A stretch of 64,000 nucleotides of DNA. Source: Cercis canadensis (Eukaryota; Streptophyta; Magnoliopsida; Fabales; Fabaceae). Each line of letters opens with the position of its first letter. Positions within the stretch are counted from its first letter, which is position 1. Position numbers and translations under genes: made by a program. Shown here one piece after another: positions 35,409-47,149 of this stretch. Below the pieces are notes generated by a model. The model did not search any database and had not been told where the DNA came from. It saw nothing but the letters and a program-made list of their open reading frames with translations. Where the stretch lies: NCBI GenBank assembly GCA_003255065.1, contig QAOA01002492.1, positions 194,839 through 258,838 on the forward strand, in the 5' to 3' direction.

Positions 35409-36018
35409 GCGACAAGTACCATCCTACTTTGGCAAGTAAGTCCTCTACTTGACGCCACAGTTCCTCATGTTCTTTAGAACTCATCCTGTAATGAAGATGA
35501 TTAGGTAAAGAGGCGCCTGGAACAAAATCAATATGATGTTGGATATCACGAAGTGGAGGTAAGTCATTAGGGAGTGCGTTAGGAAAGAGATATGTGAATT
35601 CCTCCAGCAATGGTTGGATAGCAAGTGTGGTGCTAGAAACGACGTCCATAGGTTTGGTAAGGAGCACATAAACACGTCCCATCTCTACCATGGCCTGTTT
35701 GAAAGGGTCTTGAGGCAAAAAAGTGGTACTGTCCATAGCAGTGTGAGCCTTGGGTAGTAACACAATCTTTTTGCCACAGATCATGAAAGAGTAAGTGTTA
35801 TCATGACCATCATGAAAATTGGTGCGGTCAAATTGCCAGGGGCGGCCAAGCAGAAGATGACAAGCATCTATAGGAACCACGTCACAGAATATCTCATCAG
35901 AATAGGTGGAGGCAATGGAAAAAGATACCAACACACGGAGGGAAACAATTACACAAATACCCTTATTCAACCATGTAAGTTTGTACGGTTTTGGATGTTT
36001 TTTAGCAGTCAAACCCAA
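35395..36018 (-). pseudogene. Aspartic protease and linker of the gypsy element
   Basis: The visible block FCDVVPIDACHLLLGRPWQF is the second half of the retropepsin-like domain. It continues through a long linker to HHIDFVPGASLPNHLHYRMS and ELWRQVEDLLAK, the conserved entry into RT, where the frame breaks. The active-site D[ST]G block lies further upstream (about 36030-36070) in another frame. Confidence 0.65.
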
Positions 36019-36198
36019 TTTCTGCAGTGCTAATTAAGACAATACATTCTCACAACTGCTAGAATCAATAATAAAACGACAAACCTTACCTGCAATCGTA
36101 CATGTGGATGTAAAAATGGCAGTACGACGCCAATCATAATCCAGAGCATGAGGACTCAGAAAGGTGTGGCGTAGCATCAACAACGGACCCACATCACC

Positions 36199-36480
36199 CT
36201 ATACAAATTCTTCTGCAACGTCCACATCAGCATCAGCCTCAGTATAAAAAATAAGGCCAGTCTCATCATCTAAATTAGTAGCCAACAACCCCCTACTATT
36301 AGGATTCACCTTGGGACATTCTGCCAAATGATGACCCACTTCCCCACACTTAAAACAACGAATAGGTCCAGTAAAACTATTCTGGGTAGGCACAGCGGGG
36401 CGGTAGTCAGGGCGAACCGGTGGAGGGGTAGGGTTGCCAATACCAGTAGGATTAGGCCTCAGTTTAAGTCCACTAGTCAT
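36199..36480 (-). pseudogene. gag C-terminus with zinc knuckle (gypsy element)
   Basis: The CCHC zinc knuckle CFKCGEVGHHLAEC is intact near 36315-36360, after a Pro/Gly-rich stretch. It is followed by an acidic end (DADVDVAEEF). Most of gag upstream of this is missing or out of frame up to the LTR at 36699. Confidence 0.7.
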
Positions 36481-36698
36481 GCGGCATGCTATCTATTTCT
36501 CAACCTGTAATGCTCATTGGTGTGCTTCTGAAACTATCAGAAGGTCAAACATATTAAGAACATCCTAAAGTTGAAACCCCAGGCCACCAATATATCAAGA
36601 AACTAGTTGGATAGGCGATTCCATGATTTCGGTGCAGGCGAGCAACTTATAAAATTCAGCAATGATGTAGGATTGTACAGTCTTTGATACCAATCTAA

Positions 36699-37119
36699 TG
36701 CAGCGTACGTGATGGAACAATATAAAATTCAACAACACGTTGATTCCAAAGAATACCAAGAGGTGAAAGAAAATTCCCAAACTATTTTATTCAATCAAAT
36801 CTCACTCCAAGAGGTTCTACAAACACATATATAAGAGGAAAACCCTAAATGAAATAACAAAAATTACGAAAAGGTCCATACAATAATGACAATTGCAAAA
36901 ATAACCCTAAAAATGAGAAAATGACATTTTGACCCCTGAAACCATAGAATTTGGCTAAAATCACGTGATGCATGTTATTAGTTAACACGTTTTTCTCAGA
37001 AGGCCATTTCCACTTGGAAAAGTGAATTCTTTTGTCAAAAACGGACATTGTTGACTTTTCTAGTCAACTTTGGGTGCTCCATCCTTGGCATGAAGTTTCA
37101 ATCCTTATGCACTACATCA
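36699..37119 (-). repeat. 5' LTR of the gypsy element
   Basis: 421 bp, the partner of 32620-33040; seven bases from the TGGTATCAAAGA primer site. Confidence 0.8.
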
Positions 37120-39148
37120 TCCTTAAATAGAGTAAAAAGAATATTCCAAATGTGCCAAGCAACCTCAATGTAGAAAGAGATTGCTAAAGTCTCTGAACAC
37201 CAAAAATATCAGGAGATAAAGCCATATGGGGCAAATGCATCAGTCAAAAAGTTTGTGTTAATTTTGTTTAGTATTGTTGTTCAAAGACTTAATTCTATTA
37301 TTGGTGGAACAAACCAAGCATTGGAAAAAATATTTACAATTTAAAATGCCTGAAGATTTTGAAGACTGAAGTCTTCTATCTATACTAGTAGAATAGTGGG
37401 AGGGAAAAAAAAATAGAGCAATCAGTGCAAGCACACTAGTAAAATCAGAAGCTTCCTTTTCAGGTTTTGTGAAGAAGTGAAAATTTTAAGAAAGATGGGA
37501 ACCTTGCAAAGAAAAATGAAAAAAAAAAAGTAGAAGGAGAGTGAAAAGCATAATGCCTTTAAGAGCAGGGGAAAGTATCTTACATGGAGAATCTCCTACA
37601 TGGGGACACGGGAACCATTGCCTACATGCAAATGAATATGAGGAAAGAAAGAAGGGTATATCTGAGATAAGTTTCTAAGGACTAACATGAGTTGAGGTTT
37701 TTGCAGGCTTGGCATCAATGGCATGCCACCTATTCTAGTTAAGACAATACTTATTCTTGAATCATATTGTGACAAAAGAAAAAGGGCTCCAAAGGCAAAT
37801 GCACTGTCTGCTTTGGATCACAGCCAATTTCCCAACTTACCAAATAGTTTTCTCATTCCTTTCTCTACTCCAATAGGCATCCATAACAAGATCTTATAAT
37901 TAATAGGAATACTGGAAATCAAGCTAATGTTATGGTGTTTGTATGTAACTTTATTTCCCTATCCCATCATTCTCTTCTACCATCATACTGAATAAAGAGG
38001 AAGACATTGTAGAGAGAGTCAAAGTCTCCAGTCACATATGATTACATATGTTTTGCCCCATTAGGAAAGAATCCAAGAGGCAAGGCACCCTGGAGGGGTA
38101 CCAAAGGCCATGGTGAAAGAGGACTAAAAGAACTAATGACATATCTCAATTTTGCCTACTGTATCCATGATATTTTATTTCTAGGACCAGTTCCTTCAGT
38201 TCTTTTCCTACCATTAACATCATTTCAAGGTGCTTCTTTTCTTCTGCCTAATTAGGCACTTTTGTCTTGGTAATGTGGGTAGAAGTTAGACAACTGTCAC
38301 AAATTTAAACTAAAATGATAAATTTCCAGATATCAAACTATCATAGGAGAATAAGTGGGGTCATCATTAAAGGCCGTACATGAATGCATTCCATGCTGCT
38401 AGTGGTGATGCAAGCTAGTCTTGTATATTTTTCTCCAAGTAAAACCAGAACTTTGAATATCCTGTGATCGGAAAGAAAAATATAATTTGAATGAATCAAT
38501 ACATAAAATGTCAAAATTGATACAAGGGCCTATTGAAATCTCCTTCGACTATGAAAAACACGGATGCAGGGTGAGATTATACTCATTTATGGACACCTAC
38601 TTGACACAATGATGATGCAAGCTAGTATTATACATTTTTCTTCAAGTATTGAAAACCAAAACTTAAAATATCCTGCTAACCAGAGAGAATAATATACCTT
38701 AAATGAATCAATACATAAAATGCCAAAATTGATATAAGGCTTTTTGAATTCTCCTTCAAATGTGAAAAACATGGGTGCAGGGTGAGATCCTACTCATTTA
38801 TTGAAACCTAGTTGACACGTTAAGTGATCCAACCATGACTTGAAGTGAACATCATGAAGTGTCAATATATCAATTGAAATTTTAAGTTAAATTTTATTTC
38901 TATAATTTAAGCTTTCCTCTTGTGTTCTCTTCCTGATGTCTTTAGGACAATGATAAGAATCTCAGGTATGCTGTTGTAATGTGGATTTTGATAAGGTGAT
39001 TATATGATAATGTCATCCAATATTTGCTCTATTCTAGGTAGCAAGTATCTTTTGAATATTTTGGTTGTCCATAGTGTCTCTTTTACGACATTTCTGTCAT
39101 AATAAACTAATTAATTATTTTTAACGTGACTTTGTCTTTGTAATGCAG
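37120..39148. other. Intronic DNA with an imperfect ~208-bp tandem duplication
   Basis: No gene supported. 38403-38613 and 38614-38820 are diverged direct repeats (both contain GATGCAAGCTAGT, GAATGAATCAATACATAAAATG and GGTGCAGGGTGAGAT or close variants). The stretch ends in the acceptor TAATGCAG. Confidence 0.55.
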
Positions 39149-39195
39149 GATAAAACCTTTGAGCATCCATACTTGCAGGCCGTTGGATCACATAC
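39149..39195 (+). pseudogene. SGR2: SGR2-like exon: DKTFEHPYLQAVGSHT
   Basis: The acceptor TAATGCAG ends at 39148 and the donor GTAAGT starts at 39196. There are 15 codons plus two bases; the split Thr codon is completed by the A at 40186. Confidence 0.8.
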
Positions 39196-40185
39196 GTAAG
39201 TGCTTGATGTTAAAATTTCTATCTGTCATACTATACCAAAGAGTTACTATAAGATTAGAGATCTGTATAGCTTAATTTGGAAAGTTTATTGTAGAAATTA
39301 TTCTTTATGTGCTTTCTAAATTGGATCTATATATATGAAGAATCATCAGGTCTTGGTTGCAGCAAATCATGTATGGAGGATATTGGATACGAGCTTATGT
39401 TTCAGAGCTTCCTTATCCATGATTTTCGTAATTATCATGACTGTTTCCTGGCTGATCTGCCTGCTGAGTATATATAACAATAGTTCAATATATTCGGTAC
39501 ATAACCTCCACACTTGTTTAACTAACATATAAAGACAGCTGATTGAAGAGTTGTTGCTGTATCGTAAGTAGTTGCTTCTTCTAATTTGCAGCTCTGTAGG
39601 ACCTTGACGTTCCAAAATTTGGATCTTAATTAGAAATGGAGAATGGATTAGAGTTTAGGGTTTTCATGGTGGTAAAGGATAATTTCTATAAATAAAAGTT
39701 TATATTTAGATTTTGTTTAATATTGAAAGGTACCAAGTTAGCGACAAATGATGATAAATTCAGATTTCCCTTTTTCTTATTATTTACAAGAGACAATTTT
39801 CTTGGGGCCAAGGGATATTGTTGAATTTTTCAATCTTGAGATCCTGAAGAGGATTGCATAAACTAGGTTTTGATAATTCAACCTGTAAGGAAAGTTTATA
39901 TTACAGATTCCGGTTATTTAAACCTGTAGGGAAAATTTACTAGAGTTACCCATTTTTTTTGTTTATGTTAGAAATCTTCATCATCCTGGTTGTTGTGCTA
40001 TTTGTTCTTTACTCATGTAAATACAATAAAGTTACATGTTTGAAATGTTCTAGCTTTATTTTCTTCTTTCTTCCATTGGCCTCAAACAGAACGAAAGCTT
40101 TATCTATGTTTAGCTTCCTTTATATTCTTACATAATAAAGGTTTTGCTAGTTTTTCCCAAAACTAGTATTTGTTTTGGTGGACAG

Positions 40186-40486
40186 AAACTATTGGAGGGA
40201 TTATGATACTGCTTTATTCATATTGAGACACTTGTACCGAGATATACCAGAAGACCCTAACTTGTGTGTTGAATCTGATGGAGGTAACTTAAAATATGAG
40301 AGTAGTTCTGCTGGATGGTATGACCAAAGAGAGACCGTTGAGGAAGATCTTCCTTTGACATTCTCAGACAAGTTTATGGCTAGAAACTTCTCAAGCAAAG
40401 CTAAGAAGATTCTGAACAAGTACAACTTGCAGGCGATATTACTTCATCTAGTTTCTACACACATGGCTAGTGAAGTAACCAACTAA
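40186..40486 (+). pseudogene. SGR2: SGR2-like terminal exon: NYWRDYDTALFILRHLYRDI
   Basis: The acceptor GGTGGACAG ends at 40185. The frame is open to TAA at 40484-40486. NYWRDYDTALFILRHLYRDI and LPLTFSDKFMARNFSSKAKK are the family's C-terminal signatures. The last ~18 residues (after NLQ, 40431) do not resemble the family and run into the next, unrelated reading frame, so the natural 3' end may have been replaced. Confidence 0.75.
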
Positions 40487-40637
40487 GGTTGCTCTGCATT
40501 ACTATCGATTAGCCACAATAGTAGATGACTTTTCCATGCATTCATCATCGTTAACATCGTCAAAATTAGGATTGATATCTTTACAAGATGTAATCAAGGC
40601 TGTGTATATCACCAAAGGATGTGGGTTGCCATCTCAG
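40463..40637 (+). pseudogene. Unassigned exon-like segment downstream of SGR2 remnant
   Basis: From 40485 the frame reads TKVALHYYRLATIVDDFSMH, then a Ser-rich stretch, then KLGLISLQDVIKAVYITKGC and GLPSQ, ending exactly at a CAG|GTAGGC donor. Upstream, ATGGCTAGTGAAGT at 40463 would join the same frame if one A of GTAACC (40475-40480) were removed. This suggests a first coding exon with a 1-bp insertion. I do not recognise the protein. It overlaps the 3' end of the SGR2 terminal frame in another phase. Confidence 0.4.
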
Positions 40638-42938
40638 GTAGGCTTATTTTACATGGATGACTAGTATATCAGTATAATTTAGTCCATTTAGGCATGTAAA
40701 TAACAAGAAAAAAGAAAATCGTTATTATGGTGTTGGATGGATGATAATAATCCTTCATATCTTGTTTTTATCTATTCACCTTTCTTTTTCTACACTAGAT
40801 TGATTGATATTTCATTTTCATCCTGGATTGTGAGTGTCCTGTCAACAAAGAACAAATAGGGGAAAAGAAATTACAAACCTACATTTCGAGGACAATTTAG
40901 AGTTTAACAAAATAGTATTTGAAAGAATAATAACTATATATTAATCATTTAATTATTTGACATTCATAACAAAATAGTTATTTGTTAATAGGGTCTGTTA
41001 ACAAGTAACAAAAATGATGATGTGTTATTGTCATGTGCCACATTAAAATCTTAATTGGCAAAGAGTAAGGATTATCTAGACTATGAAATGGGAAAAAAAA
41101 AAGTTTAAAACGGCATTGTTCTAGCCTAGTGTCATGTTTTCTTTTCCTCTTTCATTCAAAAGTTCAGCAAACGGGAAGAAGTAACTCTATCTCTCTCTCT
41201 TTCACCAAACATGTTCTCTCCACGTTCTGATGGAGAGGCACAAGCGCAATCTCTGCTACCCAAATCATCCCTTTTTTGGAAAATAATTCATCCCTTTTAT
41301 TTGTTTTTCCTTTTCTAATATGCAACTCAAATCCCATAACTTTCAGGTAAAAATCCTTCTTTCACCCTCTAAAATGAAGAACAAGAAGAAAGTTCTGATA
41401 TAACCAAAATCTAACACTGAAATCCACTAGAGCAAGCTCTAAAAACCAAAGAAAAACCATTACTTGGTATTTGGATTCTTCTTTTTCTTACTTGGTATTT
41501 GCCTAGAAGCTGAAACAGAGCCCACTGAAATTCCCAATTTTTTGCTATAAAAGGGAATTTCAAGAGAGGAAATGGTGGTTCTTTTGGGTGCGCACACAGT
41601 TATTTTTATTATTGTGATTTTTATTCCTATAAATATTATAAAGCAAAAACCATAGTTAGAAAGTTATGCCCTGTGTCACATTTACATGTCATTTGACGTT
41701 TGTTTTTTATTGACAAAATGGCAAAATTTTCCCCATTTAGTAATTTTTTCTCTTAAATTATTTTGGACATTTAGCTTGCCATGTGTCCTTCAACAAATCC
41801 AAGTATTTATCTATGTTACTATTCCCATGACTATTGATTCAATTTTCTATATGCATGACTATTTTCTGTTATCTCTCTGTCTATTTATTTTTCTTTGTAC
41901 ATTCATTCTAAAACTATTTCCTCACCCTCATCCCTGACTCTTTGTTTGTTGGAGTTTCTGCTATTCCCAACACTTCTACTACACATTATTTAATGGTTAT
42001 TGGGTTTTGAATCCTTCTATATTCTTCATATAATGTTGTGTTTGTCATTTTATTCAAATTTAAATATTAAATTCTCATTTAAAACAAATTAATTAATAAT
42101 TAGTCTGGGTAATTATCCTAATCTGAATCAATTCCATTACTTCTCCAATGCTGGTCTCCTTACCCAATGATCCAAATGATTTAACGTTCTTCTTGAAACT
42201 CTCATCCCTAATAAAAATTTCCTCCTTCCCCAAAGTCTAATTAGGTGTTCCTTTCTTCTTCCAATTTGAATTCAAATTGAGCTGAAGAGTTATCCATCTT
42301 CCCTGCTTTTTTATTTCCTTTTTGATCAAACGTTTGTAGTTATTTCTCTGGCCATAGATTCTTTGTGAGTAATAACGTTTTCGAAGAATGGAATCTGTTT
42401 CAACCCTTGGCATTATGGTTTGTTTCTTGAATTCAATTCATTCTTTGGTTTTCTTTGATTTGATTTTCCTCTTTGTATGATGCGAATTCTGTTCTCACCT
42501 TTGGGTTTTCTTTGAAGAAGTAATCATTTTAGAGCTTGAATATAATTGGATCCAAGGTTCATATATAAATAAATCAATATTATGCTTCCACTTTGAAGAA
42601 AAGTAGCTTTTAAAAATGGCCCCTAATATGTTTTCTACATTCTTGGGGTGTTTTTATTCTCTTATTGAAATGCCATCCCGCTTTAAGACTTTTTTTCCCC
42701 TTCTTCCTAATACCATGATAATGTTTTATTGCTTATTGAAGATAAACAATATTGTTATGTGAAAGGATAATGGAGTAACAATGTGTTGCAACTCTTGATG
42801 TTCTTTAATGATCTTTTATTTGAAAAAACTACCTCAGAAGCTTGATATATATATATAATACTCTCTAATTATTGTTGTTGATCTCGCATTTTGTTTCTAT
42901 GGAATGTAATGAATTAACAGATTACCAAGATGTGAGAC
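40638..42938. other. AT-rich noncoding DNA, nothing recognised
   Basis: No conserved frame or repeat pair seen. It includes a CT-rich patch near 41187-41205 and long T-rich stretches around 41700-42500 that could be intron or UTR-like. Confidence 0.4.
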
Positions 42939-42943
42939 ATGTG

Positions 42944-43323
42944 TGAAAGAATAAATCTAATACACACAATAAATCTATAGCAGAATTACTAACCTTCAGC
43001 CATTGATGCATAACAGCATTTAGAAAACTGAGAGGGTGCTTCTAGCCTGTGCATTTTCCTTATGCCTTGAACTGATGGAATATCACAGGCTATTTATAGG
43101 CTAGGCTAGGGACCCTATTAGATAGAGATATCTACAACAGTTTCTTTACATCAAGGAGATTGACTCTTTAACAGTTACTTTAAGGTAATTGACTCTTCCC
43201 ACAACTAGCTAATTACTAGAGTCAAGGGATAGTAGGCAACTAAATAAATATCCATTAATTATCTGATAGATGAATATCTCTTTTCAGTGGGCCACCTTAG
43301 TCTCAAAAGAGACATGGCTAATA
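42944..43323 (-). repeat. 3' LTR of the copia element
   Basis: Partner of 50654-51034; 380 bp with scattered differences. Its terminal CA is changed to TA. Confidence 0.85.
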
Positions 43324-43341
43324 TTCTCCCACTTGGCCCAT

Positions 43342-45346
43342 TGACGGGTGTCGAACCGTACAAAATTAAACTACTAATTGCAACTAATTTGTAGTAAAGG
43401 ATGCAACTAGTGTCGTCTCTCAAGGATTCACCAGAACAACTAATCTAATAAGACTTAAGCAAAAACATAATAAAAGGGGGGGGGGGGGGGGTTGTGTTGA
43501 ATGCAAAATGTTAAGAATCTAGAAAACAGTAAACTGAATTTATCAAATAAGAGAAAACATAATCAACTCAAGCAGACAACCAAACCTTAATCCATCATTG
43601 TTCACTAAAGATAACCTAGGTCTGATTTAATTCTTGGTTAAGTGTTACCTGGAATCCCTAATAGTAACACTTAGAATTCCTACTGATTTACGAATCAGGA
43701 TTCAATTAATCATGGAATTAAGACTCTAGGCAACCGCTCTATATCACTAAGTCCAAATTAATTTAATAACTGAATTAGCCAAGTTAACCATATATTAAAG
43801 ACCTTTAAAGTATGATTATCAATCTGATTACTGTTATGAATCTAATCAACCGATTTAAATTCATACAAAACATACAATCAAAGTACCATTCAATCACATG
43901 AAGAGGGGAAGAAGCAGTAATTCAAATTAAATTAAATCAAACCCGGTTGAAGCACAGGAACTCTAGATTATTAAGTTTGGCTCCTCTTGAATTGATTACA
44001 AACGAACTTAGCCCTCCATGAAAGGCTAAAACACAAGGCAAAAGTAGAAAAACGAACTCAGAAAAGGAGGCAGCAGCAGCAGCTCAAGGCAATTTCGTAT
44101 CTCTTTTGGTTCCCCTATTTTCCTCAACAACTTGAGAATAAATACTAGCTGGCTGCCTTCTCTAGGTTTTCTAATGGTTTCCTCAATACAAAATAAACCT
44201 AGTTTCCTAAATTATTAATGGTAAAAATATGATCAAGCCCTAGTGTCATGTGTACTGGCCCAATAAGTAGATATTGGCCCAAATAAACATGCTCTGGTCC
44301 AATGGGCAGGCTTAAGGAAAGGAATCAGTCAATGTTGGGCGGATGCAGAAAATCTGAACTGCTTGCATGCGAATTTCAGTTGTCCAAACGCGAGAATCAG
44401 CTTCTGGGCTCTTCATATTAAATGTAGCATTTTCTGTTAGCTTTCCAAAGAAACTAGAATAACATCAATCGGACATCTGTAGCCAAAGATATGGTGAAAA
44501 ATGTAAGCAGTGCCAGAATTTAACAGTTAAGCAATTAAAATCTACAAGCACCAACAAGTCCAAATCTACAAAACATGTCTAAGGGCCATAGAAATCACTA
44601 GAAACACACACTAAAAGACTAAGTATAAGAGAAACAAATAGTGTAAAATAATGTCTTATNTTTGGCTCCTCTTGAATTGATTACAAACGAACTTAGCCCT
44701 CCATGAAAGGCTAAAACACAAGGCAAAAGTAGAAAAATGAACTCAGAAAAGGAGGCAGCAGCAGCAGCTCAAGGCAATTTAGTATCTCTTTTGGTTCCCC
44801 TATTTTCCTCAACAACTTGAGAATAAATACTAGCTGGCTGCCTTCTCTAGGTTTTCTAATGGTTTCCTAAATACAAAATAAACCTAGTTTCCTAAATTAT
44901 TAATGGTAAAAATATGATCAAGCCCTAGTGTCATGTGTACTGGCCCAATAAGTAGATATTGGCCCAAATAAACATGCTCTGGTCCAATGGGCAGGCTTAA
45001 GGAAAGGAATCAGTCAATGTTGGGCGGATGCAGAAAATCTGAACTGCTTGCATGCGAATTTCAGTTGTCCAAACGCGAGAATCAGCTTCTGGGCTCTTCA
45101 TATTAAATGTAGAATTTTCTTTTAGCTTTCCAAAGAAACTAGAATAACATCAATCGGACATCTGTAGCCAAAGATATGGTGAAAAATGTAAGCAGTGCCA
45201 GAATTTAACAGTTAAGCAATTAAAATCTACAAGCACCAACAAGTCCAAATCTACAAAACATGTCTAAGGGCCATAGAAATCACTAGAAACACACACTAAA
45301 AGACTAAGTATAAGAGAAACAAATAGTGTAAAATAATGTCTTATCA
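43342..45346 (-). mobile_element. Solo LTR (family A, inverted relative to 4465-6008), TSD CCCAT
   Basis: Perfect duplications CCCAT lie at 43337-43341 and 45347-45351. The minus strand starts TGATAAGACATTATTTTACA and ends GACACCCGTCA, matching 4465-6008 over its length. A 16-base G run at 43476-43491 replaces a six-base C run in the other copy. The N at 44660 splits a 684-bp duplication, so the true LTR is about 1.3 kb. It landed just outside the copia 3' LTR, 13 bp into the internal sequence (the polypurine tract). Confidence 0.85.
43976..45344. repeat. Tandem 684-bp duplication around N at 44660 (probable assembly artefact)
   Basis: 43976-44659 and 44661-45344 are equal in length and nearly identical, and end exactly at the N and at the same internal base. 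Confidence 0.85.
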
Positions 45347-45698
45347 CCCATGTGGCTTTATCAGATAATTCCCTTTTGTGACAAAATTTTAGCTTGGTCA
45401 AATTTACTTTATGTCACTTTAGTTAGTTATGGCAAAATGCTCACTTAGAATTCTCAATATATGAATCATGGCGGTTATGGTCAACATAGTGAACACTTCC
45501 TTCCATGTATTACAATGTTTGATTACTTTCAAATATGCATCTAATTGTATGAATGACTCATTATGAGCTCCTTCAAGGTCCAATTTTATTGATTCAAACA
45601 AATCAAAAATGTATTCATGAAAATCTTATGTGCACATAAACTTTATGCCTATAATAAATAAACACAATAACCAAAGATGTCAAAGAAAAAACAACTGC

Positions 45699-46268
45699 CT
45701 AATTTGAGCTAGCAAGTCCTATATGATCCACATGATCCTTGAACTCTTTAGCCAGCATGCCTTTAGTCAAATGATCAACAGTCATCAATTTAATACTTAT
45801 ATGCTCAATAACAACAATTCGGTCCTTGTCATTTTCTTTGATCATCAAGTACTTCATGTTGATATGCTTGGTTTGGCCTCCAATCTTGTTATTCTTTACA
45901 AAGAATACTGTAGCCAAATTATCACAATAAATCTTTAGTGGCCTTTCAATGGAATCAACAATTTTTAGGCCAGATATGAAATTCTTCAACCATATTGCTT
46001 GTGATGTAGCTTCATAGCACGCAATAAATTCAGCTTCCATTGTGATTAATGTAACATGATCTTATTTTATACTTCCCCAAGATACAACACATCCAGCTAA
46101 GAGAAAGATGTATCCTAAAGTAGACCTTAAGGAGTCTACACATCCATCATAATCAAAATCTGAATATCCAATCATTTCCAAATGATTCAAATACTTGAAT
46201 ATCAATCTATAGTCCTTGGTTCCCCTGAGATATCTCATAACCCTTTTAGTAACTTTCCAATGCTCCAT
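45699..46268 (-). pseudogene. RNase H of the copia element
   Basis: 46268-46062 reads HWKVTKRVMRYLRGTKDYRL then GYSDFDYDGCVDSLRSTLGY; this is the copia RNase H start, with the catalytic D region (usually SDADW/DYAG). 46040-45699 reads MEAEFIACYEATSQAIWLKN then HINMKYLMIKE, the end of the domain. One frameshift or stop separates the two. Confidence 0.8.
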
Positions 46269-46494
46269 ACCAACTTTGATATCTACCCAACATTCCTATT
46301 GCAAAGGCAATGTTAGGTCAAGTGCAAACTGGTGCATACATAAGGCTTCCTACTGCTTAAGCATATGGAATGCTTTCCATTTGTTTCACTTCCAATGGAT
46401 TCTGAGTACACTGATACTGACTAAATTTGTCCCCTTTGACTATTGTGCAGCTATAGATAAGCAATCTTTCATCCTAAATCTTTCTAGAACTTTT

Positions 46495-47010
46495 TCAATG
46501 TAGGCTATGAGATAGTCCTATTGTCCTTACGAATCTATCTCTATGAATCTCTATGCCAATGATATAAGAGGCTTCACCCACATCCTTCATTTCAAAGTTT
46601 TGATAAAGAAATAACTTTGTCTCTTGCAAAAGCCCAAGGTCACTGCTTGCAAGCAGAAGGTCACCAACATATAGGACTAAGCATATAAATTTGCTCCCAC
46701 TAATTTTAAGGTATATGCATTGATCAACAATGTTCTCTACAAAATCATAAGAGATAACAACGTTGTGAAACTTTGTATACCATTGGCGGGATCCTTGCTT
46801 TAGTCCATATATGAATTTCTTTAATTTGCAAACCATGTGACTACCCTCTTGCCTTTCAAAACCTTCAAGTTGGCCCATGTAGGCCTCCTCCTCAAGTTTT
46901 CCATTTAGGAATGTTGTTTTTAGACCCATTTGATGTAACTCTAAATCTAGATGAGCTACTAAGGCCTTGATTAACCTAAATGAATCCTTCTTGGAAACTT
47001 GAGAAATCAT
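46495..47010 (-). pseudogene. Reverse transcriptase of the copia element, active site YVGD
   Basis: The open frame of 171 codons contains LHQMGLKTTFLNGKLEEEAY (family: QMDVKTAFLNG), the conserved KKFIYGLKQGSRQWYTKF and the catalytic box CLVLYVGDLLLAS. The family has YVDD; the first Asp is Gly, and the first catalytic Asp (usually MDVK) is also Gly (MGLK). Such an enzyme should not polymerise. Confidence 0.85.
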
Positions 47011-47149
47011 TACAAGAAAATAGAAATCACTTCATGATCCTCAAGAAACTTAGCATTTCTAGTTTTAACTATTTTAGGAGTGTGTGAAGGACAGTAAAAC
47101 CTATATCCCTTAGATTTAACTGCATAACCAATGAAATACCCACTTACTA

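Larger units (their letters stand above)
32620..37119 (-). mobile_element. Ty3/gypsy element (4.5 kb), degenerate, in SGR2 intron
   Basis: Two LTRs of 421 bp (32620-33040 and 36699-37119) with TG/CA ends enclose gag, protease, RT, RNase H and integrase on the minus strand. A primer site complementary to initiator tRNA (TGGTATCAAAGA) lies at 36681-36692 and a CTAGAGAGGA polypurine tract at 33041-33050. The target duplication is unclear: CCTAA on the left and TCCTT or CCTTA on the right. The gag zinc-knuckle and integrase type suggest the chromovirus side of the family, but I see no chromodomain. RT lacks about 20 residues before its first conserved block. Confidence 0.8.
26414..40486 (+). pseudogene. 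SGR2: SGR2-like DDHD-domain phospholipase pseudogene (six exons in order, core missing)
   Basis: Six segments with GT/AG borders read, in order, as parts of plant SHOOT GRAVITROPISM 2, a DDHD-domain phospholipase A1-like protein of vacuolar membranes involved in gravity sensing. They lie at 26414-26585, 28243-28305, 30879-30926, 32012-32106, 39149-39195 and 40186-40486. The segment between the first and second, which in the family holds the lipase GHSLG nucleophile and most of the DDHD domain, is absent. The third exon has a 1-bp deletion giving a stop. Introns are swollen by three LTR-element insertions. The family assignment is from memory of the protein; the pseudogene status follows from the missing core and the frameshift. 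Confidence 0.75.
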
